A stretch of 64,000 nucleotides of DNA from Gimesia sp. (GTDB taxonomy: Bacteria > Planctomycetota > Planctomycetia > Planctomycetales > Planctomycetaceae), in the NCBI RefSeq assembly GCF_040219335.1, contig NZ_JAVJSQ010000025.1, positions 62,001 to 126,000 on the forward strand. Reading direction: 5' to 3'. Position 1 is the stretch's first letter. The number at the start of each line of letters is the position of its first letter. Under the pieces are notes generated by a model that ran no database searches, was not told where the DNA came from, and was given only the letters and a program-made list of their open reading frames with translations. Below are positions 63,393-64,000 of this stretch, piece after piece. Both the position numbers and the translations under genes were made by a program.

Positions 63393-64000
63393 GCCCTTCT
63401 CGCAAACGCCAGGCCGTCCAGCATCTGCAGCAGACGTTCGACGTTTCCGAACGCAAAGCCTGCCGGGTGCTGGATCAGCCCCGTTCCAGTCAACGCTACC
63501 AGGCGGCTCCTCCTGATGATGAAGCCGCTCTGCTGAAACAGATTCTGAAACTGGTACGCTGTTATCCCCGTTTCGGGTATCGGCGTATCGGCAGGATGCT
63601 GCAGGCGGCCGGCTGGAAGGTGAATCCCAAGCAGATTTATCGTTTGTGGCGTCGAGAAGGGCTCAAAGTCCCCAGGAAACAGAGAAAAAAACGTGCGCTG
63701 GGCACGGGGCGAATGCCTGTCATCGCCATCGTCCAGAAAGGAAAAACCACGTGTGGTGCTGCGATTTTATTTTTGATCGGACAGAAACCGGGACCACGCT
63801 CAAGTGGCTCTCGATTATAGACGAGTATACCAGGGAGTGTCTGGCCTTGCAGGTGGACCGACACATCACCAGCGAGGATGTGATCAACGTTCTGGCCGAT
63901 CTGATCCGAACTCACGGCGTGCCGGAGCACTTCCGTAGCGACAACGGCAGTGAGTTCCTGTCCAAGGCGATTCGCAGTTGGCTGAAGCAGATCGGCGTGG
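63389..64000 (+). pseudogene. IS3-family OrfB (DDE transposase), frameshifted and cut by the window end
   Basis: The -1 frame reads SPSRKRQAVQHLQQTFDVSE, then an HTH_21 region (RCYPRFGYRRIGRMLQAAGW) to VPRKQRKKRALG. Near 63685-63705 the coding frame moves by -1: what follows (NHVWCCDFIFDRTETGTTLK, SIIDEYTRECLALQVDRHIT) is the DDE core in the other frame, with the first Asp (CCDF) and second Asp (RSDNGSEF) present. The final Glu is beyond the window. A run of seven A (63685-63691) lies at the shift. The copy is inactive unless the shift is a sequencing error or a second slip site. Confidence 0.82.

Larger units (their letters stand above)
63027..64000 (+). mobile_element. IS3-family insertion sequence, right end beyond window
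   Basis: The left end is placed at TGAACCCCATGGCATGCTCC (63027) by the TG start and by the end of foreign coding sequence. orfA and orfB follow with the overlapping -1 frame arrangement of IS3 elements. The right end is outside the window, so the terminal repeat and target duplication could not be checked. Confidence 0.8.

Overview
The window looks like accessory chromosomal DNA of a planctomycete, probably a Gimesia- or Rubinisphaera-like member of the Planctomycetaceae. This rests on remembered resemblance of several families (a giant RHS protein, a PSD1-type cytochrome c fragment, planctomycete-style integrase and transposase fragments) and not on any search. No rRNA or tRNA gene was found.

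Layout. 1-6078: the 3' part of a very large RHS/YD-repeat protein, cut by the left edge. 6116-7792: a convergent membrane protein of unknown role. 8309-11019: a cytochrome P450, a short-chain dehydrogenase and a small membrane protein on the + strand. 11140-12693: a dead IS21 element inserted in a c-type cytochrome gene. 12671-18684: a divergent efflux locus, with a NodT-type outer membrane lipoprotein and a two-helix K+ channel on the - strand, and DUF1656, membrane-fusion and FUSC/AaeB genes on the + strand. 18790-22714: a Na+/H+ antiporter, an exported amidohydrolase, an amidohydrolase relic and an NTF2-like protein. 23380-28507: a mobile-DNA scrapyard with an IS3 tail, a DDE transposase, a tyrosine recombinase stub and a large serine recombinase closed by a strong terminator.

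28763-62069 is mostly a metal (copper/silver) resistance island. A - strand series reads CusB (39037), CusA, a tandem cysteine-module protein, a SpoIIE/PP2C phosphatase, a TolC-like lipoprotein, a small lipoprotein and a K+ channel. Two exported cysteine-rich proteins lie just upstream. After a glycogen debranching gene (and the relic of a glucan phosphorylase) comes a second system on the + strand: an ECF sigma factor, a membrane anti-sigma factor with a cysteine-rich outer domain, a second CusB and a second, enlarged CusA. Facing it on the - strand are a MerR-family regulator, whose own promoter has the 20-bp spacer and palindrome typical of this family, and an HMA-MauE-like membrane protein. 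Next are an APC permease, another TolC-like protein, a Tat-exported multicopper oxidase, a His-rich DUF2231 protein, a secreted cysteine-module protein and a fusion of a SLOG/LOG-type domain with a YHS metal-binding domain.

Together the genes could sense periplasmic and cytoplasmic metal (anti-sigma and MerR), oxidise it (multicopper oxidase), bind it (cysteine modules) and expel it through two HME-RND pumps with their own outer membrane channels. A recurrent CPV...CCxxC module ties the two halves of the island together. The right edge holds an IS3-family element with a textbook -1 frameshift heptamer, cut by the window end, which truncates an unknown gene.
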